NCBI RefSeq assembly: GCF_001428745.1
Contig: NZ_LMIO01000002.1
Location: forward strand, 62,001-126,000
DNA from: Leifsonia sp. Root227
GTDB taxonomy: Bacteria; Actinomycetota; Actinomycetes; Actinomycetales; Microbacteriaceae
DNA: 64,000 nt
Direction: 5' to 3'
This document shows, in pieces, positions 33,305-40,760 of the stretch (position 1 is its first letter; every line of letters begins with the position of its first letter). A model generated the notes under the pieces. That model searched no databases. It saw nothing but the letters and a program-made list of their open reading frames with translations, and was not told the origin of the DNA. Both the position numbers and the translations under genes were made by a program.

Positions 33305-34434
33305 CGCGCCGACACCCCGACGCTCGGGTCGATCACGGCTTTCAGCACGCCGCCGTCCCGGTTCTCGATCACGTCGTATGCCTCCCGCACCTCATCGAGG
33401 CCGAACCGGTGGGTGACCAGCGACGCGTAGTCGAAGTCCGCGCGTTCGAGCATCCGGATCGCCGGCTCGAAACCGCCGGCAGACAGGAACGAGGGCAGCA
33501 GGTCGATCTCGCGCGTCAGCAGGTCCTCGTCGGCGAGGAAGGTCACGGGAGCGTTCGCTCCGCACGCCCCGGCGAGCACGACGCGTCCTCCGCGCCGCAC
33601 CAGCCGCACGGCCTGCTGCTGCGCGCCCGTCGCGCCGGCGATCTCGATCACCACGTCTGCCAGCCGTCCGCCGAGCTCGGCGTGGACCGCATCCACCGCG
33701 TCGGTCTCGCGGGAGTTCACCACCGCGTCAGCGCCGAACCGTCTCGCGAGCTCCAGCCGGTTCGCCCGCGTGCCCACGACGATCACCCGTCCTGCGCCTG
33801 CCGCGCGTGCGGCGGCGGCGGCGAGGATGCCGACCGGTCCTGGTCCGATCACCACCACGGACTCTCCCGGCGCGACCCTCCCTCTGGCGATGGCCCGGCA
33901 GGCGACCGCCAACGGTTCGACCAGCACGGCGCTCTCCCAGGCGAGCGCATCCGGCAGCCGGTGCACGATCGCCTCGCGGGGCACGTACAGGTGCTCCGCG
34001 TATCCGCCCCACAGCCCTGGCGAGACGGTGCGCGGGATGTTCACCCCGAGCTGGCGGCCGTGCGGGAGCCCGGAGGACGGGTCATCCGCCTCGCACAGGT
34101 TGTACCTGCCTTCCCGGCAGCGCGCACAGCCATGGCAGGGCAGCAGCATCTCGACGGCGACCCTGTCGCCGGCGGACAGCCCCCTGGTCACGGCAGCAGC
34201 CTCGCCGATGGCCGCGACCTCTCCGACGAACTCGTGACCGGGCACCAGAGGGAACGGGTCGCCGATATGCCCGGCGAGGAGGTGCAGGTCCGTCGCGCAC
34301 ACGCCAACCAGGGCGACGCGCAGGATGAGGTCGTCCTGTCCGGGGGAGGGGAGCGACTGCTCGGCGGTCTCGATCACCCCAGCGGAGGGGAAGACCACCT
34401 GACGGCTGGTCGGGGGAAGGGCGGTGCCTGGCAT
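33301..34434 (-). CDS. Zinc-dependent medium-chain dehydrogenase (threonine/sorbitol dehydrogenase-like)
   Basis: MDR enzyme of 377 residues. Catalytic zinc ligands lie in GVCATD and PGHEF. The structural zinc loop is C-x2-C-x2-C-x7-C (LPCHGCARCREGRYNLCE), the cofactor motif is IGPGPVG and VVGTRANR follows in the NAD-binding strand. First gene of the eight-gene operon (dehydrogenase, SDR, MoaF, SnoaL, binding protein, LivH, LivMG, LivF). The 164-base leader to the AraC gene contains a minus-strand TTGACG (34540-34535) without a good -10, which would fit an activator-dependent promoter. Only remotely like the dehydrogenase at 10032. Confidence 0.9.
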   Translation of the reverse strand: MPGTALPPTSRQVVFPSAGVIETAEQSLPSPGQDDLILRVALVGVCATDLHLLAGHIGDPFPLVPGHEFVGEVAAIGEAAAVTRGLSAGDRVAVEMLLPCHGCARCREGRYNLCEADDPSSGLPHGRQLGVNIPRTVSPGLWGGYAEHLYVPREAIVHRLPDALAWESAVLVEPLAVACRAIARGRVAPGESVVVIGPGPVGILAAAAARAAGAGRVIVVGTRANRLELARRFGADAVVNSRETDAVDAVHAELGGRLADVVIEIAGATGAQQQAVRLVRRGGRVVLAGACGANAPVTFLADEDLLTREIDLLPSFLSAGGFEPAIRMLERADFDYASLVTHRFGLDEVREAYDVIENRDGGVLKAVIDPSVGVSAR

Positions 34435-34598
34435 GCGGGTTCCGTTTCCGCCCGCGCTGCGTCGCGCGGGTCTGACCCATCGTGCGCGGCAGAGTCCACC
34501 GGCATCAATGGCGGACGCCGCATCGTGCCCCGACCGTCAAGCCCAGTTCCCTCCCCGACAAAATCGAGGTGGATGCGCGCCCAGGCAGCCCGGGCGCG

Positions 34599-35570
34599 TC
34601 AGGCGGCGCGGCCGGAAGCGCGCAGCTCGCTCGGCGACTCCGCGTACGTCGACTTGAACACGCGCGAGAAGTGCGCGGCGTCCACGAACCCCCAGCGTGC
34701 GGCGATCGCCGCCACCGGACGGTCGCCGTAGAGCGGGTTGAGCAGGTCGCGCCTGCAGCGTTCGAGTCTCCTGGTGCGGATCCACGAGGAGACGGTCGTC
34801 CCCTGCTCGCGGAACAGTCCGTGCAGGTGCCGCGTGGAGATGAAGTGCGCGGCGGCGATCTGCGTCGGGCCGAGGTCGGTGGAGGCGAGATTCGCGTCGA
34901 TGTACGCCCGGATGCGCTGCATCAGGGCCTGGTGCGCGTTGCCGGGGCCGCTGGCGATGTCGAGCTCGTTGGCGAACATCGTGGTCACCAGGTCGAGGGC
35001 GCTGTGCGCGAGCCGTGCGCCCGTTGCTCCGTTGAGCTGCTCCAGGTTGCCGACGAGCTGGGCGAGGAACGGCACGATGATGCTGCCGACGCCGCTCTTC
35101 CCGCTCATCGTCACAGCGGTGAGCTGGGCGACCACGTCCGCAGGAAGGTCGATCAGGTGCTTCGGGAACATGACGACCATCGTGCGGAAGTCGTCGTCGA
35201 AGACGAGCGAGTACGGCCGGTGGGTGTCGTAGACGGCGAGGTCGCCCGGTTGCAGCACGGCCTCTCTGTTGTCCTGGATGAGCAGGCCGGTGCCGGAGAG
35301 CTGCAGGCTGAGCTTGAAGTAGTGCCGGTCGGAGCGCGCGATGAGCTCCGGCGTCCGCTCGACGACGTGCTCGGCGGCGCTCACCTCGGAGACGTGCACC
35401 TCGTCGGCGTCCGCCGACCGGATACGCCCCCAGAACGGGTCTGGGCGGGAACTGGTCACGTGCAGGGGAACGAACGACTCGGACACCGCCGTGCGGAACT
35501 CGCTGAAGTTCCTCGCGACGGACGTGGTCACGCGTGACGCGCTGACGGCCTGCGTTGTCGGGTATGGCAC
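34599..35570 (-). CDS. AraC-family regulator with AraC_binding_2-type sensor domain
   Basis: Regulator of 323 residues starting at the GTG 35570, behind GAGG. Residues about 15-190 form a cupin-like sensor (RHYFKLSLQLSGTGLLIQDN, LQPGDLAVYDTHRPYSLVF) as in FeaR/NphR-type activators of aromatic amine and aromatic acid genes. The C-terminal 100 residues carry two helix-turn-helix motifs (LGPTQIAAAHFISTRHLHGLF and VAAIAARWGFVDAAHFSRVFK). It lies upstream of, and in the same direction as, the dehydrogenase-transporter operon, so it probably activates it; the paired sites at 23292-23362 are a second possible target. Its own promoter holds a near-perfect long palindrome (35602-35626). Confidence 0.92.
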   Translation of the reverse strand: MPYPTTQAVSASRVTTSVARNFSEFRTAVSESFVPLHVTSSRPDPFWGRIRSADADEVHVSEVSAAEHVVERTPELIARSDRHYFKLSLQLSGTGLLIQDNREAVLQPGDLAVYDTHRPYSLVFDDDFRTMVVMFPKHLIDLPADVVAQLTAVTMSGKSGVGSIIVPFLAQLVGNLEQLNGATGARLAHSALDLVTTMFANELDIASGPGNAHQALMQRIRAYIDANLASTDLGPTQIAAAHFISTRHLHGLFREQGTTVSSWIRTRRLERCRRDLLNPLYGDRPVAAIAARWGFVDAAHFSRVFKSTYAESPSELRASGRAA

Positions 35571-35601
35571 GGTCACCTCATCTGAATCGGGACGACACTG
35601 T

Positions 35602-35626
35602 ATACGATCCGTGACACGGATCGTAT
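35602..35626. promoter_or_regulatory. Perfect 25-bp palindrome at the araC-type gene promoter
   Basis: The arm ATACGATCCGTG (35602-35613) and its exact inverse (35615-35626) are separated by one base. It lies 32 bases upstream of the AraC-type start. On the minus strand a TATACA hexamer at its downstream edge could be the -10. AraC proteins usually bind non-palindromic sites, so a different dimeric regulator (GntR- or TetR-like) may bind here. Confidence 0.6.
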
Positions 35627-35738
35627 CACGCGTGCCGGTGCACGCCTCTGCCCGCCGGACGACGAATCGTGCCGGGGCACGCAAGCGGGATGCGCGGGCG
35701 GCACACCACGGGCGACTGCCTGGATCTAGCGTGGCGGG

Positions 35739-36269
35739 ATGAGCAGCGTGACGGTCGCCAGGGCGGCGAAGCGGATGGGACCGCGCCGTGCTGCTGCCGC
35801 GCCGCTGATCGCGCTTCCCGCACTGTCGCTGCTCGCCTCCGCGGCGATGCTGGCCTCCGCCTTCGGCGTCGCCCCCATTCCCGGTGGGGTCTGGGCGGCA
35901 GCGCTGGTGGTGACGGCCGCGGTGGTCGCCGCGACCGGACGCGGACGCGGCACCGCGCACCTCGCGCTCGAACCGTTCGCGATGGCGCTCATGTTCGTGC
36001 TGGCCGCCGTGCACGGCCACGCGGTCCCCGCATCCGTCACCGACGCATCTGCCGCATCCACCGCACCCGCCGCATCCACCGCGCACGCCGCCCACCTCGG
36101 CGGCCCCTGGCTCGTCGTCGCGCTCGCCGTGGCCGTCGCCGTGCTCTCCGCTGCGTGCCTGGCCTGCGCGCTGCGCGTCGCCGTCACGCACCGGCCGCGC
36201 GCCGCCGTGCTGCCGGTCGCGTCCGCCGCCGCGATGTGTGCGATGGCGGTGTGGATGCTCGCGGCCTGA
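35739..36269 (+). CDS. Small integral membrane protein, unknown function
   Basis: Hydrophobic protein of 176 residues with about five membrane segments (roughly 22-44, 50-66, 76-93, 124-148 and 158-176). A short basic N-terminus (ARAAKRMGPRRAAA) and an Ala/Thr-rich loop (TDASAASTAPAAST) are visible. Two His residues (VHGHAVP) and a few Cys in the last helices are the only polar features. The ATG has little ribosome-site signal (GGCGGG directly before it), so it may be leaderless. I do not recognise the family. Divergent from the AraC-type gene, sharing the 168-base promoter region with the palindrome. Confidence 0.7.
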   Translation: MSSVTVARAAKRMGPRRAAAAPLIALPALSLLASAAMLASAFGVAPIPGGVWAAALVVTAAVVAATGRGRGTAHLALEPFAMALMFVLAAVHGHAVPASVTDASAASTAPAASTAHAAHLGGPWLVVALAVAVAVLSAACLACALRVAVTHRPRAAVLPVASAAAMCAMAVWMLAA

Positions 36270-36300
36270 CCGCAACCCGCACCCTGCAGACCGCATCCCG

Positions 36301-36603
36301 TTACAGCAGCGTCTCGATCCCGAGCCGCACCACATCGCCGAGCCCGACGCCCTCCTTCGCTCGCACCGAGCCCTTGATGGCGACGATGTACGCGCCGTCC
36401 GCCGATTCGGGGAACACCGAGGTGGACCAGCGCGAACCGCCCAGCGTCACCATCACCTTCACAGAGCCGAACCCGGCAGGGGGATGCGGTTGCAGCCGGA
36501 TGTCCTCCGACACGTCGAGCGGCAGCCTGGCGAACACCCACAGGTCGCGCCGCGCCTCCCAGCGCCACAGCTCCGCCTCGAACTCGTATCGCACACCGGC
36601 CAT
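36301..36603 (-). CDS. DUF1905 domain protein
   Basis: Protein of 100 residues matching the DUF1905 pattern along its whole length: YEFEAELWRW, LWVFARLP, GFGSVKVMVTLGGSRWSTSVFP, and GVGLGDVVRLGI at the end. The ATG at 36603 starts exactly where the domain starts; the longer frame upstream is not conserved. Only a weak GAGTGGTG precedes it. The domain is a small beta-barrel of unknown role, sometimes fused to YdeI-type OB-like domains. It is divergent from the next gene with a 94-base promoter region. Confidence 0.85.
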   Translation of the reverse strand: MAGVRYEFEAELWRWEARRDLWVFARLPLDVSEDIRLQPHPPAGFGSVKVMVTLGGSRWSTSVFPESADGAYIVAIKGSVRAKEGVGLGDVVRLGIETLL

Positions 36604-36653
36604 GTCACCACTCTGCCGCACCTTCGCCGTTTTCCGACAGAATGGGATGGCAG

Positions 36654-36679
36654 GGCGGCACCGCTTCTTTCGTGCCGCC
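36654..36679 (+). promoter_or_regulatory. Leader hairpin before the gene at 36698
   Basis: GGCGGCAC (36654-36661) and GTGCCGCC (36672-36679) give a perfect 8-bp stem with a ten-base loop, ending about ten bases before the ribosome site GAGGAG. It could be an operator dyad or an RNA leader structure. Confidence 0.4.
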
Positions 36680-36697
36680 TGCGATCCGAGGAGAGGG

Positions 36698-37321
36698 ATG
36701 CGCTGGCCGAACTGGTTCCGCAAGCGCGCGGTCACGCCGCGCACCCGGCCGTTCGATGAGGACGCGCTCGAGGAACCGGCTCCGCCGACCCTCGAACAGT
36801 CCGTGGAGGAGGGGATGCTCCTCGCCGACTACGCCACGAGGATGGCGGTGAAGAACCACATCGTGGTCGACACCATCCAGCAGGACAACCCGTTCGACCC
36901 TGCCAGGCACATCGCGCAGGCGGCGGAGATGCTGCGCGAGCTCGCCGACGAGCAGGACCAGGCCGCCGAGCGCGCTGCTGAGGCGCGGCTCGCGGTCGTC
37001 GGGCTGGGCGGCGACGCCACCCATCCGCACGACTACCGCGACATCGACACCAGCAACCTGGCGCTCCGCGAGGCGGCAGCGAGGGCGCTGGCGGACGGAC
37101 TCCGGGCCAAGGCGGACTCCGAGCAGGAGCTGCTGACGATCGTCGAGCGCGCCAGGCAGGACGCCTGGGACGAGGTCGGCCGCGCGATCCAGGCGGGCCT
37201 CGACGCCTTCTCGGGCGTCGAGGCCCTCAAGGCGAACTACGAGGAGGAGCGCCCTGCCAGACTGCGACTGCTGATCTGGCGCGACCTCGCCAAGCTGGAG
37301 GAGGAGCGCGGCGGGTACTGA
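36698..37321 (+). CDS. Hypothetical helical protein, unknown function
   Basis: Protein of 207 residues with no recognised domain. The ATG at 36698 has GAGGAGAGGG directly upstream. The sequence is charged and Ala/Glu-rich, strongly helical after about residue 35 (LEQSVEEGMLLADYATRMAV, then AAEMLRELADEQDQAAERAAEARLAV), with probable coiled coils. The N-terminus MRWPNWFRKRAV is basic and aromatic and could touch membrane or nucleic acid, but there is no signal peptide. A conserved-looking HPHDYRDIDTSNLALREAA lies near the middle. Its promoter is divergent from DUF1905 and has a leader hairpin. Two 22-bp direct repeats (37331-37374) follow its stop. Confidence 0.7.
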   Translation: MRWPNWFRKRAVTPRTRPFDEDALEEPAPPTLEQSVEEGMLLADYATRMAVKNHIVVDTIQQDNPFDPARHIAQAAEMLRELADEQDQAAERAAEARLAVVGLGGDATHPHDYRDIDTSNLALREAAARALADGLRAKADSEQELLTIVERARQDAWDEVGRAIQAGLDAFSGVEALKANYEEERPARLRLLIWRDLAKLEEERGGY

Positions 37322-37330
37322 CGCACGGGG

Positions 37331-37374
37331 GCCGACACCGCCGCCGCACGGGGCCGACACCGCCGCCGCACGAG
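37331..37374. repeat. 22-bp direct repeat, two copies
   Basis: GCCGACACCGCCGCCGCACG occurs at 37331 and again at 37353 in the 70-base gap between the convergent genes ending at 37321 and 37392. No hairpin with a U tract is visible. Confidence 0.6.
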
Positions 37375-37391
37375 GGCGAGAGCCCCGGCGC

Positions 37392-38831
37392 TCAGCCGCG
37401 CAGTGACACCGGCGGCACGAGGTCGGCGATCTCCACGCGCATCCACCTGGCGCCGGATGCGCGTTTCTCCGCCCTGGTCGTGAACCGGTAGAGGAACATC
37501 CTCGCCCGCACGGCGCGAGGCGGACGGCCGCCGAACGGGTCGACACGCAGCAGCCGCAGCGTCGGCCGGTCTGCCTCGAGTAGCCGCAGCAGGAACATCT
37601 CGAACCACTCGGTGTCGCGCGAGCCGAGCGCGAGGAACCACATCAGCCAGTCGAGCCGCAGGTGGTAGGGCGCGAACTGCCGGGGGAGACGTTTCACGTC
37701 GCCCGGCTTGCCCTTGAAGGCGTACTCCTGCCAGCGCGCATCCGGATCGTGGGGGTCGTCGTCCGTGCCATCGACGATCACCTCGTAGCGTTCCTGCGTC
37801 ACGGTGCCGAACGCCCCGTACGCATTGACGAGATGCCAGCGGTTGAAGCTCGCGTTCATCAGCTGCCTGTGCGCGAACAGGTTGCGCAGCGGCTGCCAGC
37901 TCAGCCCGACGAGCAGGATGCTCGCCACCAGCACCACGACCGCGTACCAGCCGGGCACGGTGTCTGCCCCGATCCCGCCGACCCCGCCACCGCCGAACAC
38001 GAACCGGAACGCGGCATCGTCCACCGCAGAGAACGCGAGCACGATCGTGATCACGTTCAGCCACGCGAAGTTGCCCGTCGCCACCAGCCACAGCTGGGTG
38101 AGGATGACGACCGCCGCCGCGATGCTCGCCACCGGCTGCGGCGCGAACAGCAGCCACGGCACGACGAGCTGGGCGAAGTGGTTGCCGAGCACCTCCACCC
38201 TGTGCCACCACTTCGGCAGCAGGTGCGCTGTGCGGCTCAGCGGGTTCGGCATCGGCTGGGTCTCGTGGTGGTAATAGAGCGCGGTGAGGTCGCGCCAGGA
38301 GCGGTCGCCGCGCATCTTGATCATCCCAGCGCCGAATTCGAGCCGGAACACCAGCCAGCGCAGCAGGAACACGATGGTGACCGGGGGAGCGGTGTCGAGA
38401 GCGCCGAGCATGGCCACGGTGAACCCTGCCTCGCACAGCAGGCTCTCCCAGCCGAACCCGTAGAAGGTCTGGCCGACGTTCACGATCGACAGGTAGAGGA
38501 ACCACACCACCAGGAAGACGGGCAGGAACACCCAGGTGGGTGCGAGCTGCACGACACCGGCGACGATGAGCAGGGAGAGGAAGGCGCCCGTCCACGCGAC
38601 GGCGAGGAGCATCCGGTCGGAGTACCGCCAGCGGAACAGGGTCGGCTGCCTGCGCGCGTACGCGGTCTGCAGGAACCGCGGGGCGGGCAGCAGGCCGCGT
38701 TCTCCCAGCAGCGCGGGGAACTGGTTGGCGGCCGAGACGAAGGCGATCAGGTAGATGAGGGCGACGCCGCGCTCCAGGATCTCCCGCGCGATCGTGTAGT
38801 CGCCTGCGGCGAGCCACCCGAGATCGTCCAT
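37392..38831 (-). CDS. Lipase maturation factor family membrane protein
   Basis: LMF1-like protein of 479 residues with at least six membrane segments in the first 330 and a soluble C-terminal part. FRLEFGAGMIKMRGDRSWRDLTALYYHHETQPMPNPLS is the family's most conserved segment, and the C-terminal FAPYHLRLDWLMWF with EYAFKGKPGD also fits. The start is the ATG at 38831, eight bases after GAGG; a GTG three codons earlier is the alternative. In vertebrates LMF1 supports lipase folding in the ER; bacterial members have no defined partner. It stands alone, converging on the hypothetical gene at 36698. Confidence 0.88.
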   Translation of the reverse strand: MDDLGWLAAGDYTIAREILERGVALIYLIAFVSAANQFPALLGERGLLPAPRFLQTAYARRQPTLFRWRYSDRMLLAVAWTGAFLSLLIVAGVVQLAPTWVFLPVFLVVWFLYLSIVNVGQTFYGFGWESLLCEAGFTVAMLGALDTAPPVTIVFLLRWLVFRLEFGAGMIKMRGDRSWRDLTALYYHHETQPMPNPLSRTAHLLPKWWHRVEVLGNHFAQLVVPWLLFAPQPVASIAAAVVILTQLWLVATGNFAWLNVITIVLAFSAVDDAAFRFVFGGGGVGGIGADTVPGWYAVVVLVASILLVGLSWQPLRNLFAHRQLMNASFNRWHLVNAYGAFGTVTQERYEVIVDGTDDDPHDPDARWQEYAFKGKPGDVKRLPRQFAPYHLRLDWLMWFLALGSRDTEWFEMFLLRLLEADRPTLRLLRVDPFGGRPPRAVRARMFLYRFTTRAEKRASGARWMRVEIADLVPPVSLRG

Positions 38832-38908
38832 GCGCACCACCTCGCCTGGGAACGCCGTTCACGATACGCCGGGCTGCGGCGATGGTCCAGGCTGCTCGCG
38901 CTCGCGGG

Positions 38909-39580
38909 TCAGGCGGCGAGCTCGGCGTCCAGGCTGATCGCGCGGTGGTCGGAGGCGCCGCGGGGCAGTACGTCCACCCGCTGGATCTCGAAGCCGGTGG
39001 AGGTGACGAAGTCGAAGTATCCGGTGAAGAACTTGTAGCGCAGGTAGGTCGGCTCGCTGCTGCGGCTGAGCGCGTAGCCCGCCGTCGTCAGGTGGCGTTC
39101 CAGCCCGCGGATGAACCAGGGGTAGTTGAAGTCGCCGACCATCACAGAGGGGATGTCGGCCGCCAGCGACCGCATCCCGGCGTGGGCGGCAGCGATCTGC
39201 TTGCGCCGCAACGAGTTGGATGCGGTCAGCGGCGCCGCGTGGAACGACCCGACCAGCACGTCCTCCTCGGTCTGCCTGTCGTGCAGGCGCACAGCGAGGA
39301 GCCGTTCGTTGGCGGGGGCGAGCACCCGGTCGTGCACCGACTTCTGCACGGCGAACACCTTGGTGTCGAGGATGTCGTAGCGGTCTTCACGCACGTAGAC
39401 GGCGAGACCGAGGCGGTTGGTCTTGGTGGTGTCCGCCAGGACCAGGTGGTGCAGGCGCTCCGGCAGCATCTCGCTGTCGCACTCCTGCAGGCAGAGCGCG
39501 TCGACGTCGTATGTGGCCGCGATGTCCGCGAGCTCGTGACCTGCCGCGTGCTTGCGGAGGTTGTAGCTGACGATCTTCAG
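38909..39580 (-). CDS. Endonuclease/exonuclease/phosphatase family protein with CTG start
   Basis: EEP-superfamily phosphoesterase of 223 residues. Family motifs are complete only if translation begins at CTG 39580: KIVSYNLRKH at the N-terminus and LQE (Glu33, metal ligand) lie before the first ATG at 39469. VGDFNYP and the C-terminal ASDHRAI (catalytic His) follow. GAGGAG lies exactly five bases before the CTG and no ATG, GTG or TTG occurs in this frame in between, so CTG initiation is the simplest reading. Possible roles are DNA repair or phospholipid/inositol phosphate hydrolysis; its neighbour is the LigD-like polymerase gene, divergent by 147 bases. Confidence 0.85.
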   Translation of the reverse strand: MKIVSYNLRKHAAGHELADIAATYDVDALCLQECDSEMLPERLHHLVLADTTKTNRLGLAVYVREDRYDILDTKVFAVQKSVHDRVLAPANERLLAVRLHDRQTEEDVLVGSFHAAPLTASNSLRRKQIAAAHAGMRSLAADIPSVMVGDFNYPWFIRGLERHLTTAGYALSRSSEPTYLRYKFFTGYFDFVTSTGFEIQRVDVLPRGASDHRAISLDAELAA

Positions 39581-39617
39581 GGGAACTCCTCGGGTCGTGC
39601 ACGCTCCGTCCTCGGGG

Positions 39618-39637
39618 GTGCGAGAACATTCTCACCC
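39618..39637. promoter_or_regulatory. Dyad in the EEP/LigD divergent promoter
   Basis: GAGAACATTCTC (39622-39633) is a perfect 12-bp palindrome with partial symmetry in its GGTG/CACC-like flanks. It sits midway between the starts at 39580 and 39728. It is not a match to the actinobacterial LexA box (CGAAC-N4-GTTCG). Confidence 0.4.
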
Positions 39638-39727
39638 ACTTTTGCGAACGCACGCGCTCCGACGCCGCATCGCACACGGAATTCACACGACTGTCATCGA
39701 CGCCCCGGCGACGGGTACGGTGTGAGC

Positions 39728-40747
39728 ATGGCAGGCGACGCAGTTGTCATCACGGTCCCGGGTCCGCACGGCGACAGGGAGGTGCGGATCTCCAGTCCTG
39801 GCCGCGTGCTCTGGCCGCAGCTCGGCATCACCAAACTCGACCTCGCGAACTATTTCGTGGCGGTGGGGGATGCGTTCGTGCGCGCGAACGGCGACCGTCC
39901 CGTGTCGCTGCAGCGCTTTCCGGACGGCATCGACGGGGAGCAGTTCTTCTCGAAGAACCCGCCGCGCGGCGCACCGGACTACGTGCGGTCGGTGATGGTG
40001 GTGTACCCGAGTGCCCGGTCGCATCCACAGCTCGTCATCGACGAACCGGCGGCTGCGGTGTGGGCGGTGCAGATGAACACGGTGGTGTTCCACCCGTGGC
40101 CGTCGCGTGCGGAGGACTCCGACAATCCCGACCAGTTGCGCATCGACCTCGACCCGCAGCCGGGGACCGACTTCGGCGACGCGATCCCAGCGGCCGTCGA
40201 ACTGCGTGCGGTGCTGCGCGAGGCCGGCCTGGAGGCGTTCATCAAGACCTCTGGCAACCGCGGCCTGCACGTCTTCGCCCCGATCGAGCCGACGCACGAG
40301 TTCCTGGAGGTGCGGCACGCGGTCATCGCCGCCGCGCGCGAGCTCGAGCGGCGGATGCCGGAGAAGGTGACGACGGCGTGGTGGAAGGAGGAGCGAGGCG
40401 AACGCATCTTCGTGGACTTCAACCAGGCCAACAGGGACAGGACGATGGCGGGCGCGTACAGCCCGCGCGCTCTGGCGCACGCGCCGGTGGCGACGCCGAT
40501 CGCCTGGGAGGAGCTGGCGACGACGGACCCGCGCACGCACACGGTGCTCACGATCCCCGAGCGTCTGGCGACCGTCGGCGACCCGTGGGAGTCGTTCGGC
40601 GAGAAGCCGGGCACGATCGACGTGCTGCTCGACTGGTGGCAGCGCGACCTCGACGACGGGCTCGGCGAACTGCCGTTCCCTCCCGACTATCCGAAGATGC
40701 CGGGGGAGCCGCCGCGCGTGCAGCCGAGCCGCGCGAAGAAGGTGTGA
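39728..40747 (+). CDS. LigD-type polymerase/primase domain protein
   Basis: Stand-alone PrimPol domain of bacterial NHEJ ligase D, 339 residues. VLWPQLGITKLDLANYF at the N-terminus, FFSKNPP (Lys76, 5'-phosphate contact in the family), the catalytic D140-x-D142 in RIDLDPQ, SGNRGLHV and DFNQANRDRTMAGAYSPR with the third acidic site are all present. The ATG at 39728 has no good ribosome site; a GTG two codons upstream is an alternative, and a leaderless transcript is possible. It would fill in or extend DNA ends with ribo- or deoxynucleotides. The ligase partner lies convergent 13 bases downstream; no Ku gene is in the window. Confidence 0.92.
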   Translation: MAGDAVVITVPGPHGDREVRISSPGRVLWPQLGITKLDLANYFVAVGDAFVRANGDRPVSLQRFPDGIDGEQFFSKNPPRGAPDYVRSVMVVYPSARSHPQLVIDEPAAAVWAVQMNTVVFHPWPSRAEDSDNPDQLRIDLDPQPGTDFGDAIPAAVELRAVLREAGLEAFIKTSGNRGLHVFAPIEPTHEFLEVRHAVIAAARELERRMPEKVTTAWWKEERGERIFVDFNQANRDRTMAGAYSPRALAHAPVATPIAWEELATTDPRTHTVLTIPERLATVGDPWESFGEKPGTIDVLLDWWQRDLDDGLGELPFPPDYPKMPGEPPRVQPSRAKKV

Positions 40748-40760
40748 CGGTGGCGGCGCG

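Noticed and set aside
34478-34528. Direct repeats CATCGTGC (34478 and 34521) as AraC binding sites
   Set aside because: Eight-base matches 43 bp apart are suggestive, but they are short and GC-neutral, not repeated at the other likely targets; kept only as a weak possibility.
5525-35570. Catabolic island as a recent mobile element
   Set aside because: No integrase, transposase, terminal repeats or base-composition shift; the only tRNA is at 63.3 kb, far from the island.
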